The notes under the pieces are model-generated. The model did no database searches. It was given only the letters and a program-made list of their open reading frames with translations, and had not been told where the DNA came from. Positions 1 through 7,826 of a stretch of 64,000 nucleotides of DNA are shown one piece after another; the first letter of the stretch is position 1, and each line of letters begins with the position of its first letter. The stretch is from Methyloterricola oryzae (lineage in GTDB: Bacteria > Pseudomonadota > Gammaproteobacteria > Methylococcales > Methylococcaceae), in the NCBI RefSeq assembly GCF_000934725.1, contig NZ_JYNS01000014.1, forward strand, positions 1-64,000, in the 5' to 3' direction. Position numbers and translations under genes: made by a program.

Positions 1-258
1 GTGCCTTTGGATAACAACTGGCTCGAGAACCGCATCCGCCCGGTGGCCTTGGGGCGCCGCAATTGGCTATTCGCCGGAAGTCTGCGTGCCGGTCAGCGCG
101 CGGCTGCCATCATGAGCCTGATCCAGTCGGCGAAACTCAATGGTCACGACCCCTACGTCTATTTGAAAGACGTGCTCACGCGACTTCCGACGCAACCCGC
201 CCATCGGATTCATGAACTTCTGCCGCATCGCTGGCAGCTTGAAACCACTCCCGCTTAG
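1..258 (+). CDS. IS66-family transposase, C-terminal part (cut by window edge)
   Basis: These 85 residues match the end of IS66 (TnpC-type) transposases: the D-N-N-x-x-E-N-x-I-R-P block around the last catalytic acidic residue, then NWLFAGS, a run of small residues, SLIQSAKLNG and DPYVYLKDVL. The frame is open to the first base, so the GTG at 1 is not a real start and the gene continues outside the window. The stop is at 256-258. No terminal inverted repeat could be identified downstream, so I cannot say where the element ends. It was probably part of a transposase moving by DDE chemistry; whether it is intact cannot be judged here. Confidence 0.85.
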   Translation: MPLDNNWLENRIRPVALGRRNWLFAGSLRAGQRAAAIMSLIQSAKLNGHDPYVYLKDVLTRLPTQPAHRIHELLPHRWQLETTPA

Positions 259-651
259 TTCCTCCAAGCGCGATCCGATTCCGGATTGCGTCAACATGGG
301 ATCGCCACGCGCTTACTGCGCTCTGGCACTGGAGCCGTCATTCTGTGGAGGCTTCTCCAGATTTCTTCACCTTCCCCCTGGCAGGGGTAAGGATGGGATG
401 GGGGGGTACGACGCTGGGTCGAGGAAGCGGGGTCGATATTGACTGCGCCCATCAAGGTTCCACCCCCTATCCATGAGACGGGGTCGACGAGCATGTTTCA
501 ACGGATACTGCAGACGCAGCTTTTCTTTATGCCCAGCGACACCCATCCTAAGCCCGTGGAGCCGTAAATCAAACGCCCTCCCTCCGGCACAAAGGTCGTT
601 TTCGGGGGGGAAGGCTGCTTGCCGCTGGCGCGATCTCATTGGGCGTCAATT
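259..651. other. Non-coding stretch after the IS66 tail
   Basis: I see no convincing gene here. Around 371-405 is a G/C-run palindromic segment (CCCC-tggca-GGGG) whose minus-strand reading resembles short dispersed repeats common in some gammaproteobacterial genomes. With one copy in the window this stays a guess. The stretch may include the right end of the IS66 element. Confidence 0.4.
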
Positions 652-681
652 TTGCCAGCGTTGCAGCGCTTCGTTTATAGT
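652..681 (+). promoter_or_regulatory. Putative sigma-70 promoter of nikR
   Basis: TTGCCA (652-657) and TATAGT (676-681) are separated by 18 bp, a reasonable -35/-10 pair. It would start transcription about 20 nt before the nikR ATG at 708, and GGAAG at 698-702 could serve as ribosome binding site. This supports the ATG at 708 over the in-frame GTG at 696. Seen by eye only. Confidence 0.5.
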
Positions 682-707
682 GCGCGGCTTCAACCGTGGA
701 AGCCCAA

Positions 708-1154
708 ATGGAACGATTCACTATCTCGCTCGATGAAGCACTGGCCAATGGTTTCGACCACCTGATCCGCGCACGGGGTTACACCAGCCGGTCGGAGGCA
801 GTGCGCGATCTCATACGCAAGGAGATCGAAGGCGACCGCCTGTCTCAGGGCGAGGCGCCACATTGCGTGGCAACCTTGTCCTATGTCTACAACCACCACG
901 AACGTCGGCTCGCAGAGCGACTGACCACCTCGCAGCACCATGCTCATGATATGGTGGTTTCATCGACGCATGTTCACTTGGATCACGAGCAGTGCCTGGA
1001 GACACTGTTTCTGAAGGGGGCGACGCATTTGGTGCGCGCGTTCGCTGAACAAACTTGCGCAGAGCGCGGAGTTCGGCATGGGGCCTTGAACTTAATACCG
1101 GTCGAATTGAACGAAGCAGAACATCAGCATGTACATGTCAGTCCACGCACCTGA
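708..1154 (+). CDS. nikR: Nickel-responsive transcriptional regulator NikR
   Basis: A 148-residue protein of usual NikR length. The N-terminus (MERFTISLDEALANGFD, then SRSEAVRDLIR) is a ribbon-helix-helix DNA-binding domain; the rest is the ACT-like nickel-binding domain. The metal ligands of the family are visible in order: a His in the QHHAHD segment, then the HVHLDHEQCLE block, matching the His-His-His-Cys site known from E. coli NikR. NikR normally represses nickel uptake genes when nickel is plentiful. The next gene on the same strand encodes a TonB-dependent receptor, a natural target. An in-frame GTG at 696 would add four residues, but the ATG at 708 has the better ribosome binding site. 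Confidence 0.95.
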   Translation: MERFTISLDEALANGFDHLIRARGYTSRSEAVRDLIRKEIEGDRLSQGEAPHCVATLSYVYNHHERRLAERLTTSQHHAHDMVVSSTHVHLDHEQCLETLFLKGATHLVRAFAEQTCAERGVRHGALNLIPVELNEAEHQHVHVSPRT

Positions 1155-1184
1155 CAGTCCATCCCGTCGAAATTAAGACAAAAA

Positions 1185-1212
1185 TTCACTTCTTCATACG
1201 GTTCGGTATAAT
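1185..1212 (+). promoter_or_regulatory. Putative promoter with overlapping operator-like inverted repeat
   Basis: TTCACT (1185-1190), a 16-bp spacer and a perfect TATAAT (1207-1212) form a strong promoter candidate for the TonB receptor gene. Between and into these boxes lies ATAC-N6-GTAT (1196-1209), where a repressor would block RNA polymerase. The half-sites (TCATAC/GTATAA) resemble the GTATGA/TCATAC half-sites of enterobacterial NikR operators, but the order and spacing differ from the E. coli N16 arrangement. Control by the adjacent NikR is therefore an inference. Confidence 0.5.
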
Positions 1213-1255
1213 CGTTTTGCCCTTCTTAGAGGGCGCACCATAACAACAAGGGGAG

Positions 1256-1374
1256 CCACCAGCCAACCGAACTGAATCGGCCGGTGGGGACAATAGTTTT
1301 CCCCAACCCACGAAGAGGTTTAAAGATGCGCGGCTACAGCCCAATGGGTGCGCTGCGCGATAAGTCATCTTTAA
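1256..1374 (+). promoter_or_regulatory. Structured leader upstream of the TonB receptor
   Basis: The RNA between promoter and coding start can form several helices: CCACCAGCC (1256-1264) with GGCCGGTGG (1279-1287, one mismatch), and a perfect 9-bp helix TTAAAGATG (1320-1328) with CATCTTTAA (1366-1374). The latter encloses CGCG/CGCG (1329-1332 with 1356-1359) and a small GCCC-AAT-GGGT hairpin. The 3' arm ends just before CCAGGG, the likely ribosome binding site of the ATG at 1389, so folding could affect translation. It matches no riboswitch consensus I know. An alternative start at ATG 1326, preceded by GAAGAGG, would make the long helix part of the coding sequence. Confidence 0.35.
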
Positions 1375-1388
1375 GCCAGGGTAACTTC

Positions 1389-3530
1389 ATGAACCGCTCG
1401 GATCTATCGGACGCACTTAGCCGCAGAACTCGTGTCTATTTTCAACTAGTTTTTCCCTTCTCCGCGTGCCTGCTGGCAGCCAACGTACTGGCGCATCCGC
1501 AGCAGACGGAGGACACCGAAGCCGCACAAACTACCACTTTGGAGACGGTCAAGGTGGAAGGGCGTGCGTCCGATCTTTTGGGAATTGCCACGTCCGCGTC
1601 CCAAGGCGAGGTAGGTCAGCCGGAATTCAAATTCCGCCCACTATCCCGCGTCGGGGAACTGGTGGAAGTAGTGCCAGGCGCCATTGCAACGCAGCACAGT
1701 GGGTCGGGGAAGGCCAACCAGTACTTTCTGCGTGGCTTCAATCTTGACCATGGCACCGATTTTTCGGTCACCTTGGATGGCGTGCCCATGAATCTCCCCA
1801 CCCACGCCCATGGCCAGGGCTACCTGGATCTCAACAGTGTCATTCCTGAACTGGTGGACAAGGTCGAATACGGCAAGGGGCCGTATTACGTCGACGCCGG
1901 CGATTTCTCTTCGGCCGGCTATGCGCGCATGCACACCTTCCATTCCCTGCCTGAGGGCTTCGTTAAGTTCACCGGTGGCGAGTACGACTTCTATCGCGGC
2001 GTAGCCGCCAACTCCAACCGCATCGGGCGTGGCGACCTGCTGTATGGCGCGGAAGTGAATTTCTTCAACGGCCCCTGGGTTCAGCCGGAGCATTCGGACA
2101 AGTACAACGGCATGCTGCGCTATACGGTGGACGAGGGGAATTGGGGGGGCTCGATCAACGGCAAGATCTATCACTCGCGCTGGACCGCCACCAATCAGAT
2201 TCCGGAGGCCTTGGTGGAACAGGGCCGCCTGGACCTGTACGGCACCATGGACCCTACCGACGGAGGCAACACCAACCGCTACTCCCTCGCCAGCAATCTC
2301 TGGAGCAAGGGCGACAATTATAAGAGCGAGTTGAACATCTACGCCGCCTACTACGACGTGCAGTTGTATTCTAACTTTACCTATTTCCTCGATGATCCGA
2401 TCCGTGGAGACCAGATCGAGCAGAAGGAGCGGCGCGTCATCGGCGGTGGCAATGGCGAAACGACCTTCTACAACAACTGGTTTGGCTTCGACGTGGATAA
2501 TACCTTTGGCTTCCAAGTGCGTCACGACAGCATCAACGGCCTTGGACTCAATCACACGCAGAACCGCCAGTTGCTTGACCGCAAGTCGCTGAGCGATGTC
2601 GAAGAAACCAGTTACTCCTTCTATTACAAGAACCAGACTCACTGGCTGGAGAAGTTCCGCACCATCGCGGGATTGCGCACCGACACCTTCGTGATGGATG
2701 TGACCGATCGGCTCAACCCGGTCAATTCCGGCAACCGCACATCGACCTTCGTGAGTCCCAAGCTGAGCCTGATCTTCGGTCCCTGGTACGATACCGAATT
2801 CTTCATCAACCTGGGCTACGGCCTGCATTCGAACGATGCGCGCGGCACCACGACGCGGGTCGCCCCGGATGGAACATTCCAGAACAGGGTCTCGCCCATG
2901 GCCAAGCAGCGTGGCGCCGAGGGTGGCATCCGTACCCAGGCAGTCGAAGGCCTCACGTCTACCCTGGCGGTTTGGTACTTGCGCTCGGCCTCGGAACTGG
3001 TATTTGCCGGCGATGCCGGCACCACAGAACCCACGGGAGAAAGCGAGCGGGTTGGCGTGGAGTGGACCAATTATTACAAGCCCACCGACTGGCTGACCCT
3101 GGACGCGGATCTCGCATTTGCTTCAGCGGAGTACCTGGGCGTGCCGCGTTACGCCAACAATGTCCCGAATTCAGTGGGGCGCGTGATCAGTGCCGGCGCG
3201 GTGATTCAGTTCCCATACAACCTTTATGGCGTCGCTAGGCTGCGTCATTTCGGCCAGATGCCCTTGTCGGAAACCAATTACGACGCTTCAGGGAACAAGG
3301 CTTGGGGCGGCAGCACGACCCTGGTCACGTTGGGTGGCGGCTATCAATACCAGAACTACAAGGTCGAATTGGATATCTTCAATCTCTTCAACTCGAAGGC
3401 CAATGACATTGCCTACGACTACACCTACAACGACCAGCCCGGCGGCACACCCGGAGTGGGCGTGGATGGGATCCTCAAGCACCCGGTCATGCCGCGCATG
3501 GTACGCGTGACCGCATCGGTGAGTTTTTGA
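1389..3530 (+). CDS. TonB-dependent outer-membrane receptor (candidate nickel/metallophore uptake)
   Basis: A 713-residue TonB-dependent receptor. The chosen start gives a signal peptide with a basic n-region and hydrophobic core ending near ANVLA-HPQQ. A TonB-box-like LETVKVEG follows, then the plug domain (LSRVGELVEVVPG, YFLRGFNLDHGT, VTLDGVPMNLPTHAHGQG) and a 22-strand-type barrel ending in the expected aromatic residue (TASVSF). Such receptors import metal chelates or vitamins using energy from TonB-ExbB-ExbD, none of which are nearby. Position just after nikR and behind an operator-like promoter suggests nickel as substrate, as for Helicobacter FrpB4; the His-rich plug segment fits but is not diagnostic. 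ATG 1326 is an alternative start that would lengthen the n-region by 21 residues. Confidence 0.85.
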   Translation: MNRSDLSDALSRRTRVYFQLVFPFSACLLAANVLAHPQQTEDTEAAQTTTLETVKVEGRASDLLGIATSASQGEVGQPEFKFRPLSRVGELVEVVPGAIATQHSGSGKANQYFLRGFNLDHGTDFSVTLDGVPMNLPTHAHGQGYLDLNSVIPELVDKVEYGKGPYYVDAGDFSSAGYARMHTFHSLPEGFVKFTGGEYDFYRGVAANSNRIGRGDLLYGAEVNFFNGPWVQPEHSDKYNGMLRYTVDEGNWGGSINGKIYHSRWTATNQIPEALVEQGRLDLYGTMDPTDGGNTNRYSLASNLWSKGDNYKSELNIYAAYYDVQLYSNFTYFLDDPIRGDQIEQKERRVIGGGNGETTFYNNWFGFDVDNTFGFQVRHDSINGLGLNHTQNRQLLDRKSLSDVEETSYSFYYKNQTHWLEKFRTIAGLRTDTFVMDVTDRLNPVNSGNRTSTFVSPKLSLIFGPWYDTEFFINLGYGLHSNDARGTTTRVAPDGTFQNRVSPMAKQRGAEGGIRTQAVEGLTSTLAVWYLRSASELVFAGDAGTTEPTGESERVGVEWTNYYKPTDWLTLDADLAFASAEYLGVPRYANNVPNSVGRVISAGAVIQFPYNLYGVARLRHFGQMPLSETNYDASGNKAWGGSTTLVTLGGGYQYQNYKVELDIFNLFNSKANDIAYDYTYNDQPGGTPGVGVDGILKHPVMPRMVRVTASVSF

Positions 3531-4003
3531 AATGGCCGCTTCTCCCGAAACAACCGCTTTCTCCGGCGCGCGAGCACGAGAATTGTGTACTTCGGCTTGC
3601 GCCGGGCACCTGGGAAATTCAGAAACGTAAACCAAGAGGCTGATGACGGACTGGAAATCCGAAGTCACTCGCCAGCGCAGCTTAAATCTGGATCGAGTCG
3701 TCTCCAATGATTGCCTGGTCCCAAACGCGGTTGGCTCGCCTATACTTCACCCTCCAAATACATTCCTTTCGGGGAAGGATCAGGAGGCAAATTCGACGGA
3801 GTGGCTTTCAGCGCCTATCGCAATCAAAAGAGGAAAGGCCGAGAAAATTACGAGACCATCCTGAAAGTTTTCTCGACAGACTTGGTTTTGTTCCCGTCAT
3901 GCGGAGAAACGTTCTTATCCATTCCATCTCAGAACTCGGTCCGTCTCGCGATTATCCCGGCTTTCCTCTGAAAATTCCCGACGGTTCGAGAGGTTTTGTT
4001 GGT
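3531..4003. other. Intergenic region without convincing gene
   Basis: Short overlapping frames are present, but none has a recognisable product, good start context or family-like composition. CCGGCGC (3563-3569) and GCGCCGG (3599-3605) could form a hairpin shortly after the TonB receptor gene, possibly part of its termination, though there is no clear T-run. Confidence 0.4.
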
Positions 4004-4078
4004 GGCAGTTGTTCAACACTCAAGTGTAAGGGCTTTAAGCCTCATCGTTGTTGAACTAAGCTGGATCAGGCAACTGCC
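4004..4078. repeat. Nested inverted repeat of about 75 bp
   Basis: GGCAGTTG (4004-4011) pairs perfectly with CAACTGCC (4071-4078). Inside, GTTCAACA (4011-4018) is complementary to TGTTGAAC (4049-4056), and further inside are ACAC-TCAA-GTGT and GGCT-TTA-AGCC hairpins. The segment lies between convergent genes, just past the 3' end of the minus-strand gene at 4113. It could be a small structured RNA, an unusual terminator or a remnant recombination site. The inner arms fit the RYYYAAC...GTTRRRY pattern of integron attC sites, but the 46-bp core is shorter than usual. It does not fold as a tRNA. Confidence 0.4.
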
Positions 4079-4112
4079 GCGAGGGTCAATTTCACCTGGC
4101 ACGCGCAGGCAT

Positions 4113-4604
4113 TCAGGGCGTCGCGGCTAGCGCAGGAACTGGCAAAACTTGTTCGCTGCTTGAGGACTTCCTCGCAAACCGCTTGCTCAAACTGTCAAGG
4201 TGCTGGCTCAAAGAACCATCCTTGCCAGCTAATTTTGCCGTCTGATAGACAACTAGCGCCTGGGTGTAGGCATCACTGCCTGCGGCGAGGAAAGTATCTT
4301 CTATCGAACTTGCCAGTTGGCGGATAGCGCTCACCACAGACTCCATGTCCCGAACCAGAGACACATCACGGGAAAACCCGTTAAGATCAAAATTGCGCGG
4401 CAAAATGCCTTCATTCTGCTTCGCAAGAACCAAGGCATGGTCGACGAAGGCGCGACTCTTGTCTCCCATTTTCGGTAAGGCGCGGCGGTCAGCAGCATTT
4501 AGAACCACCAGGAATGGCAGTTGGGCCTTGATGTCTTCAATTGCCTTCAAAATGGATTGCTCCTGTTCCGGTTTGAGTTCGCCTTGTACAAGATCAGTAT
4601 TCAT
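4113..4604 (-). CDS. Conserved protein of unknown function
   Basis: 163 residues starting MNTDLVQGELKPEQEQ; the start at 4604 is preceded by GGAGACGG, and the upstream in-frame extension looks non-coding. I recognise the overall pattern (ALPKMGDKSRAFVDHAL, then a helical region with AGSDAYTQALVVYQTAK) as a small conserved cytoplasmic family seen in scattered bacteria with no assigned function. It is predicted all-helical, with no signal peptide or membrane segment. The C-terminal 20 residues are Ser/Ala/Pro-rich and probably disordered. It stands alone between the nested repeat downstream and IS debris upstream, so context gives no clue to function. Confidence 0.7.
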   Translation of the reverse strand: MNTDLVQGELKPEQEQSILKAIEDIKAQLPFLVVLNAADRRALPKMGDKSRAFVDHALVLAKQNEGILPRNFDLNGFSRDVSLVRDMESVVSAIRQLASSIEDTFLAAGSDAYTQALVVYQTAKLAGKDGSLSQHLDSLSKRFARKSSSSEQVLPVPALAATP

Positions 4605-5153
4605 GACCGTCTCCAAGCTATAGGACCGGTATTGCCGGCCAGATAAACTACAATAACCCGATATGGAACTTGATAGATGAATCGTCGTCCGTATCGCGAG
4701 GAATACTGTGCCGGAGACAAATGGATATTTCAGCGAAGCTTTCACATCGAAATTGCGATATATTATTTCTGTGAAATATCTAGCAATTCAATTATCTCTA
4801 TACAACAAGAAACGAACCCAGAATGTTCACGGCATAACAAGATGCTGTCATTTAGCGGATCGTTTCATTAGTGCTGCGAAAAAAGTATACGTATTGAAAT
4901 TCAAGGAACTGGAAGTCAAGCGTGTGAATGACGGCCAGAAAATTCTGGGCGTTGCCGAGGAGTCGGTGGCACGAACCTTTATGAGTGCAACACGGCTCCG
5001 GCGCCGCCTTTCCGCGAAATACTTTGATATAGTTAACACATCGACGGACGCACCCCATGTTTTGCCTGCACCGTCGTTAAAACTCCACTTGCGACAAAGC
5101 ATCAGGGCCTGCGGCGGCGCAGGGACCGTCGAATTTCGCTTCGCTGCCGCTAC
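4605..5153. other. Intergenic, A+T-rich in part, no supported gene
   Basis: The first half is clearly A+T-richer than its surroundings. A plus-strand frame (4708-5190) is open, but its translation looks random and its end overlaps the antisense IS remnant. The minus-strand frame downstream of the IS remnant also continues here without family resemblance. I read this as non-coding or decayed sequence next to an old insertion. Confidence 0.4.
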
Positions 5154-5372
5154 TTTCTGTGCTCCTTCAGTGATGTTGGGTGAGTTGTGATCGCCCCAGC
5201 GCTCCAGCCAGCGGCAGCGCCTGTGGTAATTCTCCAGGTTTTTGGCGGCGACTCCGTGAAGCCGATCCATACACAGATTGAGTCGACTGTCATAGGCGTT
5301 GACATTTTCGATGTGAAAAACGCTGGTGATCACACGAATGCCCGCCGAGAGTTTAATGCTGTCACCGTGCTA
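5154..5372 (-). pseudogene. Decayed IS1595-type transposase, C-terminal remnant
   Basis: Read on the minus strand from the in-frame stop at 5370-5372, the translation contains FHIENVNAYDSRL, MDRLHGVAAKNLENY and RWLERWGDHNSP. This is the end of IS1595-family transposases (typically xxHxQNVNAYxSRLKxWMxRFxGVATKYLxNYLGWRR). Only about 60 residues remain, with substitutions at otherwise conserved positions. The catalytic core is missing, so it is inactive. It lies right against the start of the flippase gene and may mark where an insertion reshaped the 5' border of the glycan locus. Confidence 0.65.
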
Positions 5373-5397
5373 CGCTTGGTAGGCCTAGTCTTCCTGA

Positions 5398-6789
5398 TTG
5401 TTTCTCCATGATCTCTGCCGCGCGGCATCATTTTTCCATTGTAAGCACTATGCCGACTGGTTATCGCGGCCGCAGTCTCGTGTCGCCTTGAACGCACTGC
5501 GCCATTTTGTGGCTTGGAGTCCCGGAAAGCTGGCCAAAGACACAGCCATCGTTACGGGTGGAATGGGGCTTCGAGCCGTTTCCCAAGCGTTGGTGTTTCT
5601 CATCACGGCCCGGGTTCTCGGTGTAGAAGGGTATGGCAGTTTCGTAGCGCTGCTGACGCTGGCCAGTGTCCTTTCCTATTTTTGTGGTTTGGGGGGGCAT
5701 GTGTTGTTGGTTCGCGACGTCGCCCGCGATTCTGCAAGCTTTGCTGCCGGTTGGGGCTATGCCATTTCGTCGCTCCTGGTCGGGACCACTATGGTATTCC
5801 CCATCTATTTGCTTGCAAGTAACTGGCTCGTTCCTCAGTACATCGCCCTATCTGCGATCGCTCTTTTGGGAGTCGGCGAACTGATTTTCTGGCCATTGGC
5901 CAATTTGGCGAGTTTCGCTTACCAGGGCTACGAGCGCATGGGCCGTTCGTCCCATATGATGTTGGCTCCGGTGGTTTTTCGTTTGATGGCAGCGTTAACG
6001 CTGCTAGCGCTCAGCGTATGGGAAAAGCTTAAATTTCCTTTGTTGACTTGGTGTGCATTGTACGCGGTGGCGATGCTCGTCTCGGCTTGCTATGTGCATT
6101 ACAGAGTTTTTCGAGACTTGGGCGCTCCTCGCTGGGGGAAAGCCGCTCATCTTCGGGAGCGCATAGAAGAGGGTATCGTTTTTTCCTTTTGGGGTATCGC
6201 CGAAAAGGTATATGTCGATGCCGACAAGCTGATGTTGGCGCGTTTGAATTCGCTTGAGGTGGTTGGACTCTATTCGGCGGGGTATCGGGTGGTAGATATC
6301 GTATTTCTACCGCTCTATGCATTATTGAGTTCAGCCGCACCCCGTTTCTTTCGCGCCGGTCATGTCGGTGTGGCCGGCGCCTGGCGATACGCGCGGCGGG
6401 TTGCGCCTATCGCGATCGGTTATGGTTCAGCGGTGGGATTGGCGCTGTTTTTTGCCGCTCCGTTGCTGACTTCTCTGCTTGGCGAGGCCTACGCGGATGC
6501 GGTTGAAGTCGTTAGGTGGCTGTGCTGGTTGCCATTGGTTTCGTCTCCTCGGCTACTGCTGCAATATGCGCTCGCCACAAGCGGTCGCCACAAAGTAGGA
6601 ATGATGGCGGTCGCCATGGGCGGAAGTACTAACATTTTGATTAATATTGGATTGATCCCAACTCTTGGCTGGCAAGGCGCAGCGGTTGCGACGTATGCCG
6701 CTGAGATCCTGATGGCTGGGGCCATGGCATGTCCTGTGCTGCATCGACCTCGATCGATACGAAAAGAAGCACCGGTGAAGAGAAGATGA
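5398..6789 (+). CDS. Polysaccharide/oligosaccharide flippase (Wzx/MATE-type)
   Basis: A 463-residue protein with about 12 hydrophobic segments. It begins in earnest at LAKDTAIVTGGMGLRAVSQ, followed by the ARVLGVEGYGSFVALLT motif typical of the polysaccharide biosynthesis (Wzx) family of the MOP superfamily. Such proteins move lipid-linked sugar units across the inner membrane. The start is uncertain: TTG 5398, TTG 5488 or GTG 5509 are all in frame and none has a strong ribosome binding site; the IS remnant ends 25 nt upstream and may have removed the original start. It is the first gene of a coupled operon, and its TGA overlaps the next ATG by 4 nt. Confidence 0.85.
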   Translation: MFLHDLCRAASFFHCKHYADWLSRPQSRVALNALRHFVAWSPGKLAKDTAIVTGGMGLRAVSQALVFLITARVLGVEGYGSFVALLTLASVLSYFCGLGGHVLLVRDVARDSASFAAGWGYAISSLLVGTTMVFPIYLLASNWLVPQYIALSAIALLGVGELIFWPLANLASFAYQGYERMGRSSHMMLAPVVFRLMAALTLLALSVWEKLKFPLLTWCALYAVAMLVSACYVHYRVFRDLGAPRWGKAAHLRERIEEGIVFSFWGIAEKVYVDADKLMLARLNSLEVVGLYSAGYRVVDIVFLPLYALLSSAAPRFFRAGHVGVAGAWRYARRVAPIAIGYGSAVGLALFFAAPLLTSLLGEAYADAVEVVRWLCWLPLVSSPRLLLQYALATSGRHKVGMMAVAMGGSTNILINIGLIPTLGWQGAAVATYAAEILMAGAMACPVLHRPRSIRKEAPVKRR

Positions 6790-7826
6790 ATTCTGATGGT
6801 TGGCAGCCCGGCGAGCTGGAGCATTTGGGGCGCTGTCCTTTGTGCGACATCGAACGGCGGAAAAAGAAATACTCAGACGTTGACGACTGGCATAGCGGCA
6901 CCCCAGGAACGTGGGATTACTACCAATGCGAAACTTGCAAAGCTCTCTACCTGGATCCGCGACCCAATCGAGCAGCAATCGGGCGACTCTATGAACACTA
7001 TTTCACCCATGCCGGAACCCCAAATCGTGAACGCGGTTTTTGGGGTCGGCACGCTTTGGGAACTCGCAACGATTACCTCAACTGGAAATACGGCTATCGT
7101 AACGAACCAGTTGTTTTGGGCGGTCGCGCGTTGATGTATCTGCTGCCGCCGTGGTTTCGCTGGGAGTGGGACCATGCCGCGCGCCACCTTCCAAAACCTG
7201 AACCAGGCAGGAATCGCCTGCTTGACGTTGGGTGCGGCAACGGCGAGTTTCTGGTGGCTGCGCGCAGTGCCGGCTGGCAAGTCTGTGGTGTCGATTTCGA
7301 TGCCAAGGCGGTGGCCACGGCACGAAGTCAAGGGCTGGATGCTTATTGCGGTTCGCTGGAATCACAAAGCTTTGAGGCGGCCTTGTTCGATGCCATTACC
7401 TTGTCCCATGTCATCGAGCACGTCCATCGACCTGCCGCTGTCATTGCCGAATGTGCACGCCTTTTGAAGAAGGGCGGAATCCTGTGGCTCGCAACGCCCA
7501 ATGTGGAGGCGATCATCCATCGTTGGTTCGGCAAGCATTGGTTCGATTTATCACCCCATCATCTCGTCCTTTTTTCCATTGCCAATCTGCGCGCCATTCT
7601 CGAAGCGCAAGGATTTCAGGTACGCTTTGAGCACCGCGGGGCCCACGTTCAATCGCACTGGAAGGCTTCGTTTGCGCGAAAACAAGGGGCAGATGGTGCG
7701 GAAAATGTCTGTCTGCCCGCTTTCCTTGGCGCCAAGAGCGACTTTCGCTATCAGTCCTTGGAATTGCTGACAGCACTGTTTCTGAGGTGGCAAGGTGATC
7801 TCGTCGTTTCCGCTTCCAAAGCCTGA
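6786..7826 (+). CDS. Class I SAM-dependent methyltransferase with N-terminal zinc-finger-like motif
   Basis: 346 residues. The N-terminus has two Cys pairs (CPLC and CETC about 40 residues apart), a pattern often found before sugar- or small-molecule methyltransferases. The Rossmann methyltransferase core starts at RLLDVGCGNGEF (motif I), with the acidic residue in VCGVDFD, then LSHVIEHVHRP and a motif III-like LKKGGILWLATPN. It probably methylates a sugar or glycan intermediate in the cytoplasm; the exact acceptor cannot be deduced. The start at 6786 overlaps the flippase stop (ATGA), indicating translational coupling. Confidence 0.85.
   Translation: MNSDGWQPGELEHLGRCPLCDIERRKKKYSDVDDWHSGTPGTWDYYQCETCKALYLDPRPNRAAIGRLYEHYFTHAGTPNRERGFWGRHALGTRNDYLNWKYGYRNEPVVLGGRALMYLLPPWFRWEWDHAARHLPKPEPGRNRLLDVGCGNGEFLVAARSAGWQVCGVDFDAKAVATARSQGLDAYCGSLESQSFEAALFDAITLSHVIEHVHRPAAVIAECARLLKKGGILWLATPNVEAIIHRWFGKHWFDLSPHHLVLFSIANLRAILEAQGFQVRFEHRGAHVQSHWKASFARKQGADGAENVCLPAFLGAKSDFRYQSLELLTALFLRWQGDLVVSASKA

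Noticed and set aside
1241-1389. Cobalamin, Moco or NiCo riboswitch before the TonB receptor
   Set aside because: The leader is structured but none of the conserved core sequences of these classes could be matched.
1641-2828. 395-codon minus-strand open frame
   Set aside because: Antisense shadow of the TonB-dependent receptor gene.
4004-4078. tRNA gene candidate (75 nt, closed by an 8-bp stem)
   Set aside because: No T-loop GTTCRA motif, no D-arm and no anticodon arm of proper size.
4708-5190. 160-codon plus-strand frame
   Set aside because: Overlaps the antisense IS1595 remnant and has no family-like pattern.
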